Notes: a model not told the origin generated them from the letters alone. 64,000 nt of DNA from Pseudorhodobacter antarcticus (GCA_945860375.1 CAMAQR010000013.1:14811-78810); one strand, 5' to 3'. Positions 18,408 to 27,483 are shown, counted from the stretch's first letter. Numbers and translations are program-made.

Positions 18408-18506
18408 CTTGATACCTCTGCCTGTCCGTCACGGCTTCAACGCCGCCGCGACCGCTTTCCGTCGGTATCAAATGCAGTGCGCCGTGGTGAAGGCAAGCCC
18501 TGATGC

Positions 18507-18866
18507 CTAGCTGCCACGATAGGTTGAATAGGCAAAGGGGCTGATCAACAGCGGCACATGATAATGCGCGCTGGCGTCGGGCACGCCAAAGCGGATCGGA
18601 ATCTCGTCCAGAAACAGCACCTCACCTGTCGCCTGACCCGTGGCGCGCAGATAGTCGCCTGCGCAAAACACCAGCTCATACCTGCCCGGCGTCAGCGCAG
18701 CCCCGGACAGCATCGGCGCATCGGTGCGCCCGTCGGCATTGGTCACGGTTTCGGCAATCTTGGTGTGGCTGTTGCCGCTCACCCGGTAGAGGATGATCTT
18801 TACCCCCGCCGCAGGCTTGCCCCGAGCGGTGTCCAGCACATGCGTTGTCAAACGTCCGTCCGCCAT
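18507..18866 (-). CDS. uraH: 5-hydroxyisourate hydrolase (transthyretin-like)
   Basis: Hydrolyses 5-hydroxyisourate to OHCU, the step after urate oxidation. It has 119 residues. The family signature is visible: LTTHVLDTARGKPA at the N-terminus (catalytic histidine), a central GRTDAP loop, and the C-terminal FAYSTYRGS motif that closes the active site of this enzyme and distinguishes it from transthyretin. The ATG at 18866 has AGGGGA seven bases upstream. It is divergent from puuE-uraD, 143 bases away, and these two genes would make consecutive enzymes. Confidence 0.95.
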   Translation of the reverse strand: MADGRLTTHVLDTARGKPAAGVKIILYRVSGNSHTKIAETVTNADGRTDAPMLSGAALTPGRYELVFCAGDYLRATGQATGEVLFLDEIPIRFGVPDASAHYHVPLLISPFAYSTYRGS

Positions 18867-19009
18867 TTTGGTCCCCTGATGATCCGTCGCCAGCATAACC
18901 CTGACCCCGCGCCGGGCACACGCACCTTGCTGCACAGGTCTTTCATGGATTAATTGATAAAGCCTTTCGGAATTTCCGCATAGTCTTTCCCCATCAGACG
19001 AGGTCGCCC

Positions 19010-20425
19010 ATGAACCGCTATCCCCGAGATTTCCGTGGCCACGGTGCCAGCCCCCCCGATGCCGCCTGGCCGGGCGGCGCGAAAATCGCCGTGTCTTTGG
19101 TGCTGAACTACGAAGAAGGCGGCGAGAACAACATTCTGCATGGCGACGCCGGGTCAGAGGCGTTTCTGTCCGATATCGCCGGGGCCGCCCCTTGGCCGGG
19201 CATGCGGCACTGGAACATGGAATCGCTTTACGATTACGGCGCGCGCGCGGGCTTCTGGCGTCTGCACCGCCTGTTCACCGGCATGGACATTCCGGTGACG
19301 GTTTACGGCGTCGCCACCGCTCTGGCCCGCAACCCTGAACAGGTGGCGGCGATGAAATCCGCCGGGTGGGAGATTGCGTCGCACGGCCTGAAATGGGTCG
19401 ATCACCGCGATATGCCGGTAGAGGTTGAACGCGCCCAGATCGCCGAAGCCATCCGCCTGCACAGCGAAGTGGTGGGTGCCCCTCCGCGCGGCTGGTACAC
19501 CGGACGCTGTTCGATCAACACGGTGGATCTGACCGCCGAAACCGCGCAGTTCGACTGGATTTCCGACACCTATGACGACGATCTACCCTATTGGCGCGAA
19601 GTGGGCGAGCGTGACCAACTGGTCATCCCCTATACGTTAGAGGCCAATGACATGCGCTTTGCCACAGCGCCGGGCTACACCGACGGGGCACAGTTCTTCC
19701 AATACCTGAAAGACAGCTTCGACACGCTTTATGCCGAAGGACAAGACGGGGCCGCCAAGATGTTTTCCATCGGCCTGCACTGCCGCCTGATCGGGCGTCC
19801 GGGCAAGATTGCCGGGCTGCAACGGTTTCTCCACTATGCAAAATCCCACAAAGACGTCTGGTTCCCCCGCCGTCTGGACATCGCGCAGCATTGGGCAAAA
19901 GCGCATCCCCACAAACGCTTTGAGCGGCCGTCGCAGATGGCGCGTGAAGCCTTCGTCGCCCGCTTTGGTGGCATTTTCGAACATTCACCTTGGATCGCTG
20001 ATCGCGCCCATAACCTCGAACTTGGCCCGGCTCATGACTCTGCCACGGGCCTGCACAACGCGCTGGCCCGCATCTTTCGCACCGCTTCGCAGGCTGAACG
20101 GCTTGGCGTGCTGACCGCCCACCCCGACCTTGCGGGCAAACTTGCCGCGGCCAAACGCCTGACGGCGGAGTCCGCCCACGAACAAGCCTCTGCCGCGTTG
20201 GATGCCCTCTCCGACGCCGAACGCGCCAGTTTCCAAAGCCTGAACGCCCAATATGTCGCCAAGCACGGCTTTCCCTTCATCATCGCCGTGCGCGACAACA
20301 CCAAAGACAGCATCTTTGCCGCCTTCCAGACCCGCATCACCCAAGACACCGCCACCGAATTCACCACGGCCTGCGCTCAGGTCGAACGCATCGCCGAACT
20401 GCGCCTGAAGGATATCCTGCCATGA
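19010..20425 (+). CDS. Bifunctional allantoinase (PuuE) / OHCU decarboxylase (UraD) fusion
   Basis: A 471-residue fusion. Residues about 1-300 are a polysaccharide-deacetylase-fold allantoinase of the PuuE type (MNRYPRDFRGHGASPPDAAW, a LNYEEGGENN strand and IGLHCRLIGRPGKI); this part hydrolyses allantoin to allantoate. Residues about 310-471 form OHCU decarboxylase (REAFVARFGGIFEHSPWIAD with the active-site histidine, then LTAHPDLAGKL and KHGFPFIIAVRDNTKDSIF). The domain order means the enzyme holds both the step before and the step after allantoin. It overlaps the next gene by four bases (ATGA). Confidence 0.93.
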   Translation: MNRYPRDFRGHGASPPDAAWPGGAKIAVSLVLNYEEGGENNILHGDAGSEAFLSDIAGAAPWPGMRHWNMESLYDYGARAGFWRLHRLFTGMDIPVTVYGVATALARNPEQVAAMKSAGWEIASHGLKWVDHRDMPVEVERAQIAEAIRLHSEVVGAPPRGWYTGRCSINTVDLTAETAQFDWISDTYDDDLPYWREVGERDQLVIPYTLEANDMRFATAPGYTDGAQFFQYLKDSFDTLYAEGQDGAAKMFSIGLHCRLIGRPGKIAGLQRFLHYAKSHKDVWFPRRLDIAQHWAKAHPHKRFERPSQMAREAFVARFGGIFEHSPWIADRAHNLELGPAHDSATGLHNALARIFRTASQAERLGVLTAHPDLAGKLAAAKRLTAESAHEQASAALDALSDAERASFQSLNAQYVAKHGFPFIIAVRDNTKDSIFAAFQTRITQDTATEFTTACAQVERIAELRLKDILP

Positions 20426-21264
20426 CCGGTTATTACGCCCCCCCCGGTGGCCTGCCGCCACAAACCCAACTGATGACAGGCCGTGCGGTGTTCACCACCG
20501 CCTATGCCTTCATTCCAAAGGGTTGCTTTTCCGACATCGTCACCAGCAGTCTTCCCGGCTGGCACAAAACCAAGCTCTGGCTGATCGCCCGGCCGATGTC
20601 CGGCTTTTCCGAAACCTTCAGCCAATATGTGATGGAGGTGCAACCGGGCGGCGGCTCAGACGCCCCCGACGCAGATCTTGGCACCGAACATTTCCTCTTC
20701 GTCACCGGCGGCCTGCTGACCCTGACCCTCGACGGCACCGGGTATGAATTGGACGCCGGCCACACCGCCTTCATCCCGCCGGGAACCAAATGGACCTTGC
20801 TGGCCCAAGGCACCCAACCCGCGCGCTTTCACTGGATCCGCAAACTTTACGAGCCCGCCCCCGGCGTCGCCACCCCGCCCGCCTATGTCATCAACGAAAA
20901 AGACGTTGCCCTGACCCTGATGCCCGACACCAACGGTGTCTGGGGCACCACCCGCTTCGTCGATCCCACGGATGTGCGCTACGACGCCCATGTCAACATC
21001 GTCACCTTCCAACCCGGCGGCGTCATTCCGTTTGAAGAAACCCATGTGATGGAGCACGGGCTCTACGTGCTGGAGGGCAAGGCGGTCTACAAACTCAACA
21101 CCGATTGGGTCGAGGTCGAGGCGGGCGATTTCATGTGGCTGCGCGCCTATTGCCCGCAAGCCTGCTACGCCGCTGGCCCCGGTCCCTTCCGCTACCTTCT
21201 CTACAAAGACGTCAACCGCCACGCCCATTTGCGCGGCCCCGGAGCCTACCGCCCAACCCGCTGA
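20422..21264 (+). CDS. (S)-ureidoglycine aminohydrolase (bicupin)
   Basis: Releases ammonia from (S)-ureidoglycine to give ureidoglycolate. It is a 280-residue double cupin. The first cupin holds a degenerate metal site (EHFLFVTGGLLTLTLDG), the second the functional type, with PFEETHVMEHGLYVLEGKAV followed by GDFMWLRAYCPQACYAAG. Family members are usually about 260-280 residues (UGlyAH, AllE/YlbA). The ATG overlaps the stop of the puuE-uraD fusion, so the two are co-translated. The usual enzyme before it, allantoate amidohydrolase, is not in the window. Confidence 0.9.
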   Translation: MTGYYAPPGGLPPQTQLMTGRAVFTTAYAFIPKGCFSDIVTSSLPGWHKTKLWLIARPMSGFSETFSQYVMEVQPGGGSDAPDADLGTEHFLFVTGGLLTLTLDGTGYELDAGHTAFIPPGTKWTLLAQGTQPARFHWIRKLYEPAPGVATPPAYVINEKDVALTLMPDTNGVWGTTRFVDPTDVRYDAHVNIVTFQPGGVIPFEETHVMEHGLYVLEGKAVYKLNTDWVEVEAGDFMWLRAYCPQACYAAGPGPFRYLLYKDVNRHAHLRGPGAYRPTR

Positions 21265-21292
21265 TTCATCTGTCTGAAAATATCCCACGGGG
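21264..21292 (-). repeat. Dispersed intergenic repeat, copy E (reverse)
   Basis: TTCATCTGTCTGAAAATATC followed by CCACGGGGG is the reverse complement of the repeat core (GTGGGATATTTTCAGACAGA, TGAA). It begins at the last base of the ureidoglycine aminohydrolase gene. Confidence 0.65.
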
Positions 21293-21340
21293 GAGGGCGG
21301 ATTGCCCTTCGCAATCGGCCCCGGGGGTGTGAAACCCCCG

Positions 21341-21391
21341 GAATTTTCGCAGAAAATTCGCCCTGTCCAACTGAATTTTCGTAGAAAATTC
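21341..21391. repeat. Two tandem 19-bp palindromes upstream of allA
   Basis: GAATTTTCGCAGAAAATTC (21341-21359) and GAATTTTCGTAGAAAATTC (21373-21391) are 8-base inverted repeats with a 3-base centre that differs by one base. They are 32 bases apart (centre to centre) and lie in the gap between ureidoglycine aminohydrolase and allA, just upstream of the ribosome binding site. Confidence 0.85.
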
Positions 21392-21410
21392 GCCCATCAA
21401 AAGGACCGCC

Positions 21411-21884
21411 ATGCCGACGATCCACACCGAACCCCTCACCGCCGCGGCCTTCGCCCCCTTTGGCGATGTCCTCGACGCGACCGGTGATTTCCGCCTGATC
21501 AACGACGGCCTGTGTCAGCGCCACCACGACCGCGCCCGCATCGACGTGGGTGACGCCCGCCCCGGCATCTCGATCTTCCACGCCACAGCCCGGCAACTGC
21601 CTTACCACTTCACCCTGATCGAGCGTCACCCCGAAGGATCGCAAGCCTTCATCCCGATGACCCAAGCCCCCTTTCTGGTCATTGCGGCGCTGAATCCGCA
21701 GGCAAACCCGCGCGCTTTTCTCACCAATGGCGCGCAGGGCATCAATCTGCACCGGGGCGTCTGGCATGGCGTGCTGACGCCATTGCAGGCGCCGGGCCTG
21801 TTCGCTGTGGTGGACCGCATTGGGTCGACACCGAACCTCGAAGAATTCCGGTATCCAGAGCCCTGGACCGTGATGCAGGCCTGA
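21411..21884 (+). CDS. allA: Ureidoglycolate lyase
   Basis: Splits ureidoglycolate to glyoxylate and urea, the last step of the pathway encoded upstream. It has 157 residues and a cupin-like fold. Motifs include TAAAFAPFGDVLD at the N-terminus, TLIERHPEGSQAFIPM with the conserved ERHP and the GVWHGVLTPL segment near residue 120, all of which match AllA. The ATG has AAGGA seven bases upstream. It is in line with the upstream urate genes and 79 bases before the purine permease start. Confidence 0.93.
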   Translation: MPTIHTEPLTAAAFAPFGDVLDATGDFRLINDGLCQRHHDRARIDVGDARPGISIFHATARQLPYHFTLIERHPEGSQAFIPMTQAPFLVIAALNPQANPRAFLTNGAQGINLHRGVWHGVLTPLQAPGLFAVVDRIGSTPNLEEFRYPEPWTVMQA

Positions 21885-21963
21885 AGGCCATAACCGGATC
21901 GCGCCGATGGGGCAGCGCGAAGACGGCAAGAACAACAAAGCCCCAAGGGACAAAGGAAACAAG

Positions 21964-23448
21964 ATGAGTGAACAGACCCATCCCGTGGACGAGATGCTCG
22001 CGCCACCGAAGTTATTTACCCTCGGCCTGCAACATGTTCTGGTCATGTATGCGGGTGCCATTGCCGTGCCGCTGATCGTTGGTCGCGCGCTGAAGCTGGA
22101 ACCGGCGGATGTCGCCTTCCTGATCTCGGCGGACCTGTTCGCCTGCGGCATCGTCACCCTGATCCAATCCTTGGGCGTCACCCAATGGTTCGGCATCAGA
22201 CTGCCCGTCATGATGGGCGTCACCTTCGCGTCGGTCGGCCCGATGGTTGCCATAGCCGGCGCAAATCCCGGTGCTGACGGTGCGCGGATGATCTTTGGGG
22301 CCATCATGGCCGCCGGTCTGATCGGCATCATCATCGCACCCTTGGTCAGCCGCATGCTGCGGTTCTTCCCACCCGTTGTCACCGGCACCATCATTCTGGT
22401 GATCGGCGTCAGCCTGATGCGCATCGGCATCAACTGGATCTTCGGCAACCCCGTTGGCCCCACCGCCCCGATGATCGTCAACCCCGAGCACGCCGACTGG
22501 CTCAAGGCCGTGGGCGAGATGGCCGCCGCGACGGGGTCCAGCCTGCCGCCAATGCCCGAGAAACTGGCCGCCGCCGCCTCGGTGCCAAACGCCGCCTATG
22601 CCACCCCCGCCAACATCACCCTGTCGGCGGTGGTTCTGGCCTCCATCCTGCTGATCGCCCGTTTCGGGCGTGGCTTTGTCGCCAATATCTCGGTGCTTTT
22701 GGGCATCATCATCGGCGGCGTGCTGGCCACGATGCTGGGCATGATGGCCTTCGCCAAGGTGGGAGAGGCCGCATGGTTTGGCCTGATCACGCCCTTCCAC
22801 TTTGGCCTGCCGATCTTTGAACCGGTGATGATCCTGACCATGGTTCTGGTGATGATCGTCACCATGATCGAATCCACCGGCATGTTTCTGGCGCTGGGCG
22901 ACATGACGGGCCGCAAGGTCACGCAACCGGCGCTGTCGGCGGGTCTGCGTGCCGATGGTCTGGGCACCCTGATCGGTGGTTTGTTCAACACCTTCCCCTA
23001 CACATCCTTCAGCCAGAACGTCGGCCTTGTCGGCGTCACCGGGATCAAGTCGCGCTTTGTCTGCGTGGCCGGTGGCCTGATCCTGATCGTGCTGGGCCTG
23101 ATGCCGAAAATGGGCGCGTTGGTGGAAAGCCTGCCCACCGCCGTGTTGGGCGGCGCTGGCCTTGTGATGTTCGGCATGGTTGCGGCCACCGGTATCCGCA
23201 TCCTCGCCAAGGTCGATTTCGTCAGCAATCGCAACAACTTGTTTGTGGTGGCTGTGGCCTTGGGCTTCGGGATGATCCCGCTGATCGCGCCGAACTTCAA
23301 GCAGTGGATGCCGCATGGCCTGCACCCGCTGATCGAATCCGGCATCTTGCTGGCCACCATCGCTGCCGTCGCGCTGAATGCCTTCTTCAATGGGGCCAGT
23401 GGTTCGCAAGAGGACGCCAAAGCCGCCGCTTCCATGGCCGAACACTGA
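21964..23448 (+). CDS. NCS2-family purine (urate/xanthine) permease
   Basis: A 494-residue inner-membrane importer of the NCS2/nucleobase-ascorbate transporter family with about 12-14 hydrophobic segments. It has the N-terminal FTLGLQHVLVMYAGAIAVPL motif, which is very typical of the uric acid/xanthine subgroup, and the TMIESTGMFLALG and NTFPYTSFSQNVGLV motifs of the core. The ATG at 21964 (with AGGA upstream) was preferred over an upstream in-frame start because MSEQTHPVDEM fits the cytoplasmic N-terminus of this family. The context of urate-degrading enzymes makes urate the likely substrate. Confidence 0.93.
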   Translation: MSEQTHPVDEMLAPPKLFTLGLQHVLVMYAGAIAVPLIVGRALKLEPADVAFLISADLFACGIVTLIQSLGVTQWFGIRLPVMMGVTFASVGPMVAIAGANPGADGARMIFGAIMAAGLIGIIIAPLVSRMLRFFPPVVTGTIILVIGVSLMRIGINWIFGNPVGPTAPMIVNPEHADWLKAVGEMAAATGSSLPPMPEKLAAAASVPNAAYATPANITLSAVVLASILLIARFGRGFVANISVLLGIIIGGVLATMLGMMAFAKVGEAAWFGLITPFHFGLPIFEPVMILTMVLVMIVTMIESTGMFLALGDMTGRKVTQPALSAGLRADGLGTLIGGLFNTFPYTSFSQNVGLVGVTGIKSRFVCVAGGLILIVLGLMPKMGALVESLPTAVLGGAGLVMFGMVAATGIRILAKVDFVSNRNNLFVVAVALGFGMIPLIAPNFKQWMPHGLHPLIESGILLATIAAVALNAFFNGASGSQEDAKAAASMAEH

Positions 23449-23453
23449 ATGTC

Positions 23454-23475
23454 AGAGGCCCCTATGGGGGCCTCT
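23454..23475. terminator. Hairpin at the convergent permease/hydrolase ends
   Basis: AGAGGCCCC, TAT and GGGGGCCTCT form a strong stem shortly after the permease stop, overlapping the stop of the converging hydrolase gene. There is no long T run, so its activity as a terminator is plausible but not shown. Confidence 0.55.
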
Positions 23476-24565
23476 ACTCCAACCGCAAACCGTCGGTTGT
23501 CCCGGGCTGAAACCCCGCGAAATCCTCGTCCAGATAGCGCGCCATCCCGGGATCCGCCTGCAAATGCAGCCCCAGAAACGCCGCGGCGAAGTGCTGGGCA
23601 ATCCCGTTCATTCGCAACGTGTCCCAGACCGGATCGGCGTAATGCTCGGCGGGTACAAAGTCCAAGACGGCACTGGGCGCAAAAGCCTCCTGTGGGGCAG
23701 GGTAGGGCGCGGCGGCGTTGTGACCCGCAGCTTCAAAGGTCAGCAAACGGCAGCCCGGCGCTTGCTCGAAGATCAGCCGCATACCGTCGCCGTAGCCCGA
23801 CACCTCATCGTCAGACCCCGCCATGATCAGCGCCGGAACCCGCAACTGCGCCAGCCCCTCTGCATCCCAAACCCCGTGTTTGCGCCCCCAGGGCCCGATC
23901 GGGATGATCGCCTTCAGGCGCGGATCAACGGCAACGGTGCGGTGCATCGCCAAGGCCTCGCCCTGCGGCTCCATGGCCACCGCAGCCTGTGACACAGCCG
24001 CGCCACCCGACACCAGCGCCCCATAGCCGCCCATGGAATAGCCAATAATGCCATAGGCTTGCACGCCCATCTGGTCCGCCACAAACCGCACATCCAAGGG
24101 CCGGTTGATCAGCGTGGACAAAAACGCCCCCTTATCGGCATAGGTGCTGTCGGGGTGGTCGATGCTGGCCACCACATAGCCGCGTGAGGCCAGCGTTTCC
24201 CCCAGATGCCCCATCAGCATCCGGTTGCCGGGATAGCCATGCGAGATTATCACCAAGGGGAAAGCCCCCGCAGAAGCCTGCGCGCCCCGTTGCGCCTGCC
24301 CGTACAGGCGTACCGGCGTGACCCCATCCCTGAGCAGAGTGTCATAAACCCCGTCTTTCGTGGTTAACCCGCTGTCACAGTCGGCAGGATACCAAACCTC
24401 CGCCACCAGCCTACGGTCCTGCACCCCCCGCGCCGGATCGGTGTAATTCACCTGCGCTGGGTTCACGAAAACCTGTGTCCGCACCCCAATTCCATACGGT
24501 CCATAGCCGGCCAAAGCGGGCGCATCCGGCGCAACGCCGTCGATGCGGTTAAAGCTTGATGTCAT
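23474..24565 (-). CDS. Alpha/beta hydrolase (dienelactone-hydrolase/PAF-acetylhydrolase-like)
   Basis: A 363-residue serine hydrolase of unknown substrate. It contains RRLVAEVWYPADC as in platelet-activating factor acetylhydrolase-like proteins, the oxyanion segment PLVIISHGYPGNRM, and the nucleophile elbow GYSMGGYGAL (GxSxG). The catalytic acid is likely in the MAGSDDEVSGYGDG region and the histidine in FEAAGHNAAAP. No signal peptide is seen. The ATG at 24565 (MTSSFNRIDGVAP) overlaps the end of the acetyltransferase by 17 bases. It converges on the purine permease. Confidence 0.85.
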   Translation of the reverse strand: MTSSFNRIDGVAPDAPALAGYGPYGIGVRTQVFVNPAQVNYTDPARGVQDRRLVAEVWYPADCDSGLTTKDGVYDTLLRDGVTPVRLYGQAQRGAQASAGAFPLVIISHGYPGNRMLMGHLGETLASRGYVVASIDHPDSTYADKGAFLSTLINRPLDVRFVADQMGVQAYGIIGYSMGGYGALVSGGAAVSQAAVAMEPQGEALAMHRTVAVDPRLKAIIPIGPWGRKHGVWDAEGLAQLRVPALIMAGSDDEVSGYGDGMRLIFEQAPGCRLLTFEAAGHNAAAPYPAPQEAFAPSAVLDFVPAEHYADPVWDTLRMNGIAQHFAAAFLGLHLQADPGMARYLDEDFAGFQPGTTDGLRLE

Positions 24566-24992
24566 AGGTGACCCATTTGGTCTGTTCTGCCACCCGGTCA
24601 TAAAGTCCGCGCGCGCGGTAATTGTTATCGGCGGTGATCCAGCGGATCACGGTCCAACCGCGCTTGCGCCCCTCATCCGCCAAGGCCGCCAACAGCGCTG
24701 CGGCAACCCCGGATCCGCGCTGATCGGGGTCCACGAACAAATCGTCCAGAAAGCCGCCGACACTGGCCGACAGAGGCCGCGCAAAGGGGCGAAAATGCGC
24801 CAGCCCCACCACCGCACCACCCGACACCGCAACAAACCCCTCGGTCCCATGCGCCGGATCGTGCAGCCAGCCCCAGACCGTGTCGCGCATCGCAGCGGTC
24901 TGCGTCACCTTGTAAAAGCCGGCATAGCCTGCATAAAGCCGATCCCAATCTGCCCGATCCGTCGGTTGCAGCGCCCGTATTTCCATCATCAT
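24549..24992 (-). CDS. GNAT family N-acetyltransferase
   Basis: A 147-residue cytoplasmic acetyltransferase that uses acetyl-CoA. The GNAT core is visible: LFVDPDQRGSGVAAALLAAL holds motif A, the acetyl-CoA pyrophosphate loop (Q/RxxGxG/A), followed by WITADNNYRARGLYDRVAEQ. Several methionines at the start (MMMEIR) leave the exact initiation codon open. It overlaps the acyl-CoA ligase stop by four bases, so they are in one operon. The acceptor is unknown. Confidence 0.88.
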   Translation of the reverse strand: MMMEIRALQPTDRADWDRLYAGYAGFYKVTQTAAMRDTVWGWLHDPAHGTEGFVAVSGGAVVGLAHFRPFARPLSASVGGFLDDLFVDPDQRGSGVAAALLAALADEGRKRGWTVIRWITADNNYRARGLYDRVAEQTKWVTYDIKL

Positions 24993-26509
24993 CTCCCCAT
25001 CACCTGATCCTTCAACAGCCGCCGCAAAATCTTGCCAGAGGCTGATTTCGGCACGGCATCAATCACTTCAATGACTTTCGGTTGCTTGTAATGCGACAAC
25101 TGTTCGCGCAGATAGACCGCAATCGCCGCCACATCGACACCCGGTGCCACCACCACAAAGGCCATCGGCACTTCGCCCGCCTCGTCATCCGGCACCCCGA
25201 TCACCGCCGCATCGAGCACGCCGGGATAGGCCTGCAACACCGCCTCCACTTCGGCGGGGGCAACCTGAAAGCCCTTGACCTTGATCAGTTCTTTCAACCG
25301 GTCCCGGATGAACAACTGCCCGTCGGCATCGAAGCAAGCGATGTCCCCGGTGCGCAGCCAGCCATCCACAATATTCGCCGCCGTCGCCTCGGGGTTGTTC
25401 AGGTAGCCCTGCATCACCTGTGGCCCCTTGATCCACAACTCGCCCTCCTGATCCACACCCAGCGCCTCGCCCGCCGGATCCACGATCTTGCACAGGGTGT
25501 TGGGCACCGTCACCCCCACCGCCCCGGGTTTCGCCCGGTCTTCAGCCGAAAAATGCGAGATCGGAGAAAGCTCTGTCATCCCATAGCCTTGCATGGTCAA
25601 CGCCCCGATCCGCGCGCTGCAAGCGTTCGACAATTCCGCCCCCAAGGGGGCCGCCGCCGACACCAGCACCTTCAGCGACGAGATATCATACTGATCGACC
25701 AACGGATGCTTGGCCAAGGCATTTGCCACCGGCGGCACCGCCATCACCATGCGCACCTTGTGGTCCTGCACAAAGCCCAAAAACGCCGCCAGATCAAAGC
25801 GCGGCATGCAGACCAACCGCGCCCCCGCCACAAGATGGGCGTTCATCAGCACGTTCATGCCATAGATGTGGAAGAACGGCAGGAAGGCCACCATCGTCTC
25901 ATCCGGCACGATCCGCACCACCGCCAGCGCCTGATCAACGTTCACCACCAGATTGCGGTGCGACAACATCACACCTTTGGGCAGGCCCGTGGTGCCACTG
26001 GAGTAGGGCAAGACCAAAATGTGATCGTCCAGATCCACGGGCACCTGCGCGGGCAGTTCCGCCCCCAACCAATCACCCAGCAGCACCAGATGGGTGCATC
26101 CCGTGCCGGCCATGCCGTCGCGCGCCACCGCCTCGAACGCCGGAATGGTGAATAAAACCTCGGCACCGGAATCGGCCAGCTGATGCCGGATTTCGCTGGC
26201 GGTATAGGTCGGGTTCAGCGTGGTCAGCGTGCCGCCCGCCCAAGCGACGCTATGAAACACCACCGCAAATTCGGGGCAGTTCGGGGCCATCAGCGCCACG
26301 CGATGCCCGGCGCCAAACCCGCGCTCGGTCAACCCACCTGCCAAGGCCCTGATCTGGCGCATCAATTCCGCAGCTGTCCATGCCACCCCCGTCGGCCCGT
26401 CAATCATCACAACGCGATCGGGGGCGCGGGCCAAGGCGTCGAACAACGCCTCGGTGATGGTCACATCGCGCAGGGGCACGTCTGGCAAAGGGCTGCTGAA
26501 TAGGGTCAT
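24989..26509 (-). CDS. AMP-dependent acyl-CoA ligase (4-coumarate-CoA ligase-like)
   Basis: A 506-residue ATP-dependent acyl-CoA synthetase of the ANL superfamily. Motifs are in order: the P-loop-like LPYSSGTTGLPKGVMLSH at about 165-182, the MQGYGMTELSPISHF motif, GELWIKGPQVMQGYLNNPE, the hinge YLNNPE..WLRTGDIACFD and the catalytic lysine in the PKSASGKILRRLL motif. It resembles 4-coumarate-CoA ligase-type enzymes, so an aryl or medium-chain acid is possible. The ATG at 26509 has GGAGGA eight bases upstream, which rules out the much longer open frame. It is the first gene of an operon with the acetyltransferase and hydrolase. Confidence 0.92.
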   Translation of the reverse strand: MTLFSSPLPDVPLRDVTITEALFDALARAPDRVVMIDGPTGVAWTAAELMRQIRALAGGLTERGFGAGHRVALMAPNCPEFAVVFHSVAWAGGTLTTLNPTYTASEIRHQLADSGAEVLFTIPAFEAVARDGMAGTGCTHLVLLGDWLGAELPAQVPVDLDDHILVLPYSSGTTGLPKGVMLSHRNLVVNVDQALAVVRIVPDETMVAFLPFFHIYGMNVLMNAHLVAGARLVCMPRFDLAAFLGFVQDHKVRMVMAVPPVANALAKHPLVDQYDISSLKVLVSAAAPLGAELSNACSARIGALTMQGYGMTELSPISHFSAEDRAKPGAVGVTVPNTLCKIVDPAGEALGVDQEGELWIKGPQVMQGYLNNPEATAANIVDGWLRTGDIACFDADGQLFIRDRLKELIKVKGFQVAPAEVEAVLQAYPGVLDAAVIGVPDDEAGEVPMAFVVVAPGVDVAAIAVYLREQLSHYKQPKVIEVIDAVPKSASGKILRRLLKDQVMGR

Positions 26510-26605
26510 GATGGGTCCTCCGACCGCGAACCTAGCAGGGCAGCGCGGTTTTGAAAGCAAAATGCGGGGCTTGCCTGCTGGGCCCGCCATGTGGAAAGTG
26601 CCAGC

Positions 26606-27472
26606 ATGAACCTGTTGTCTTACAACATCCAATACGGCTTTGGCGCAGACGGGCGCTATGATCTGACCCGCGCTGCGCGGGTGATGGACGGGGCCGATAT
26701 CATCGCGCTGCAAGAGGTCGAACGCCACTGGCAGCGCAGCAATCATAATGATCAGCCGGCCATTCTGGAACAGCTGCTGCCGCAGTATTACACCGCCTAC
26801 GGCCCGGCTTTTGATATGGACGCTTCCACCCAAGCCGGAACCCGCATCATCAACCGCCGCCGTCAGTTCGGCCCGATGATCCTGTCGCGCTGGCCCATTC
26901 TGTGGACCCGTCTGCACCTTTTGCCCCTGTACCGGATGATCACGCCGCTGAACACCCAGACCGCAGCGCTGGAGGCCTGTATCGCCGCACCCGCAGGCCC
27001 GCTGCGGGTCTATTCCCTGCATCTGGCGCATGTGGGGGTGGAAGAACGGCTGGAGCAAATCGACCATCTGCTGGCCCAACATGCGCGCGCCTCTGGTGGC
27101 CCGTGGAGCGGCACCGATGACGAACCCTCCCGCAACTGGACCGAAAGTCAGCCCCAGCCACCCTGCCCAGACAGCGCCATTTTCATGGGCGATTTCAACA
27201 TGGAACCCGGCAGCGCCGAACACCGCCGCCTGACCGGAGACACCCCGTACCATCCCGGCGCGCGCTATGCCCACACGCTGGTCGATGCGGTGGCCGCCAC
27301 CGGCGCCACGCTGCACACCCATGTGAAAACCATCGCCGGACACCAACGCTTGCGCCAGTTGGATCACTGCTTTGTCACCGCCGACCTGGCCCCGCGTGTC
27401 ACCGGCGCTTGGGCGGGCGTCACCGAACCCGCCTCTGACCACGCCCCGCTCTGGATCACCCTGTCCGACTGA
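26606..27472 (+). CDS. Endonuclease/exonuclease/phosphatase family protein
   Basis: A 288-residue phosphoesterase of the EEP (DNase I-like) fold. It begins MNLLSYNIQYGFGADGRYDL, has the metal-binding IIALQEVERHW motif (residues 35-45) and the GDFNMEPGS motif near residue 195, and ends in the SDHAPLWITL motif with the catalytic histidine. The ATG at 26606 gives the normal family start; a GTG just upstream adds five atypical residues. No signal peptide. Substrate could be a nucleic acid, a phospholipid or an inositol phosphate. It is divergent from the acyl-CoA ligase. Confidence 0.9.
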   Translation: MNLLSYNIQYGFGADGRYDLTRAARVMDGADIIALQEVERHWQRSNHNDQPAILEQLLPQYYTAYGPAFDMDASTQAGTRIINRRRQFGPMILSRWPILWTRLHLLPLYRMITPLNTQTAALEACIAAPAGPLRVYSLHLAHVGVEERLEQIDHLLAQHARASGGPWSGTDDEPSRNWTESQPQPPCPDSAIFMGDFNMEPGSAEHRRLTGDTPYHPGARYAHTLVDAVAATGATLHTHVKTIAGHQRLRQLDHCFVTADLAPRVTGAWAGVTEPASDHAPLWITLSD

Positions 27473-27483
27473 CCCGGCCCCCG

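Noticed and set aside
24989..27442. 817-codon minus frame covering the acyl-CoA ligase
   Set aside because: The N-terminal third is antisense to the EEP gene and not protein-like; the ligase starts at 26509 with a good ribosome binding site.
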